DNA from: Psychrobacter sp. I-STPA10
GTDB taxonomy: Bacteria; Pseudomonadota; Gammaproteobacteria; Pseudomonadales; Moraxellaceae
Length of the DNA stretch: 64,000 nt
Direction of reading: 5' to 3'
NCBI RefSeq assembly: GCF_021012795.1
Contig: NZ_VFYU01000001.1
Location: forward strand, 175,211-239,210
The translations under genes and the position numbers were made by a program. This document shows, piece by piece, positions 63,876 to 64,000 of the stretch. The notes below the pieces were generated by a model, which saw only the letters and a list, made by a program, of their open reading frames with translations, had not been told where the DNA came from and ran no database searches. Every line of letters begins with the position of its first letter. Within the stretch, counting starts at the first letter, position 1.

Positions 63876-64000
63876 TAGTCAATTCAAAACAAAAGAGTTA
63901 TAGTAAGGACAAATATCATAAAATAATTTAGATAAATCGTTTTCTAACCAACCTTTACGTAAAGATTTCACGTTTCCCCACTTCTTTTCAATAGGATTTA
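63874..64000 (-). mobile_element. IS630-family element, right end of an IS cut by the window edge
   Basis: Begins with TATAGTCAATTCAAAAC, which shares 14-16 bases with the MITE ends, and runs off the window carrying the 3' end of a transposase. Target site on the PIN side is TA. Likely the source of the enzyme that moved the family III MITEs. Confidence 0.85.
63879..64000 (-). CDS. IS630-family transposase, C-terminal 40 codons (partial)
   Basis: Open to the window edge; the visible end reads NPIEKKWGNVKSLRKGW and LSKLFYDICPYYNSFVLN then TGA. NPIEKKW contains the third catalytic acidic residue (Glu) of the DDE triad of IS630/Tc1-mariner transposases. The TGA stop lies inside the terminal inverted repeat, so the last residues are encoded by the IS end. 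Confidence 0.88.
   Translation of the reverse strand, partial: NPIEKKWGNVKSLRKGWLENDLSKLFYDICPYYNSFVLN

Overview
The window is a gram-negative gammaproteobacterial chromosome segment of roughly 40% GC. It most resembles Moraxellaceae (Moraxella or Psychrobacter type). The evidence is the style of the housekeeping proteins (EttA, PlsB, a NusB with a long tail, an ArgA that starts with an amino-acid-kinase domain), lipoproteins with classical lipoboxes, TonB/ExbB/ExbD and RND systems, and abundant short transposon-derived repeats. The species is not settled by reading alone. I saw no rRNA, tRNA or CRISPR array.

Layout. 1-17 kb: the start of argA, a secreted protein, a beta-propeller lipoprotein, a patatin lipoprotein, recG, an RND efflux pair, then an iron block (siderophore-interacting protein, Fur-box-like sites, tonB-exbB-exbD). 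17-26 kb: housekeeping genes on the minus strand (MOSC protein, glmU-glmS, ribH-nusB-thiL-pgpA, hisF). 26-32 kb: an accessory patch with a HigBA toxin-antitoxin pair, a HAD protein of the RNA-repair type, an orphan Hint-domain protein, a homoserine kinase with an extra C-terminal domain, and an AT-rich PD-(D/E)XK nuclease. 32-37 kb: ordinary genes ending with ettA. 37.9-41.2 kb: a minus-strand operon of a kelch-like protein, a polynucleotide-kinase-like P-loop protein, a Thg1-type 3'-5' polymerase and a small unknown protein, which looks like an RNA-repair module. 41.6-48.1 kb: a second iron locus (AraC regulator, TonB-dependent receptor, RhtX/FptX-type MFS transporter, siderophore-interacting protein) with Fur-box-like sites. 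48-53 kb: plsB and tesB.

53.4-58.5 kb is the most exciting region. It is an AT-rich four-gene operon encoding an unknown 138-aa protein, a ZorA-like proton channel with a very long coiled-coil tail, a ZorB-like OmpA/MotB protein and a ZorC-like 551-aa protein. It resembles a Zorya anti-phage system but has no ZorD helicase or ZorE nuclease. The operon is closed on both sides by unrelated genes, so it is either a minimal or novel Zorya variant or a remnant.

58.6-64 kb holds an MltB-type transglycosylase, a duplicated DUF305 lipoprotein, mutY and ylqF/rbgA. At the right edge, a PIN-domain toxin-like gene has been broken twice: by the end of an IS630-family element and by a 105-bp MITE with the same terminal repeat and a TA target duplication. 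Two further copies of that MITE lie at 24.2 kb and 53.1 kb. Three more short inverted-repeat families are present: a 165-bp element in two copies, a 132-bp element with one full and one truncated copy, and a single 235-bp element.
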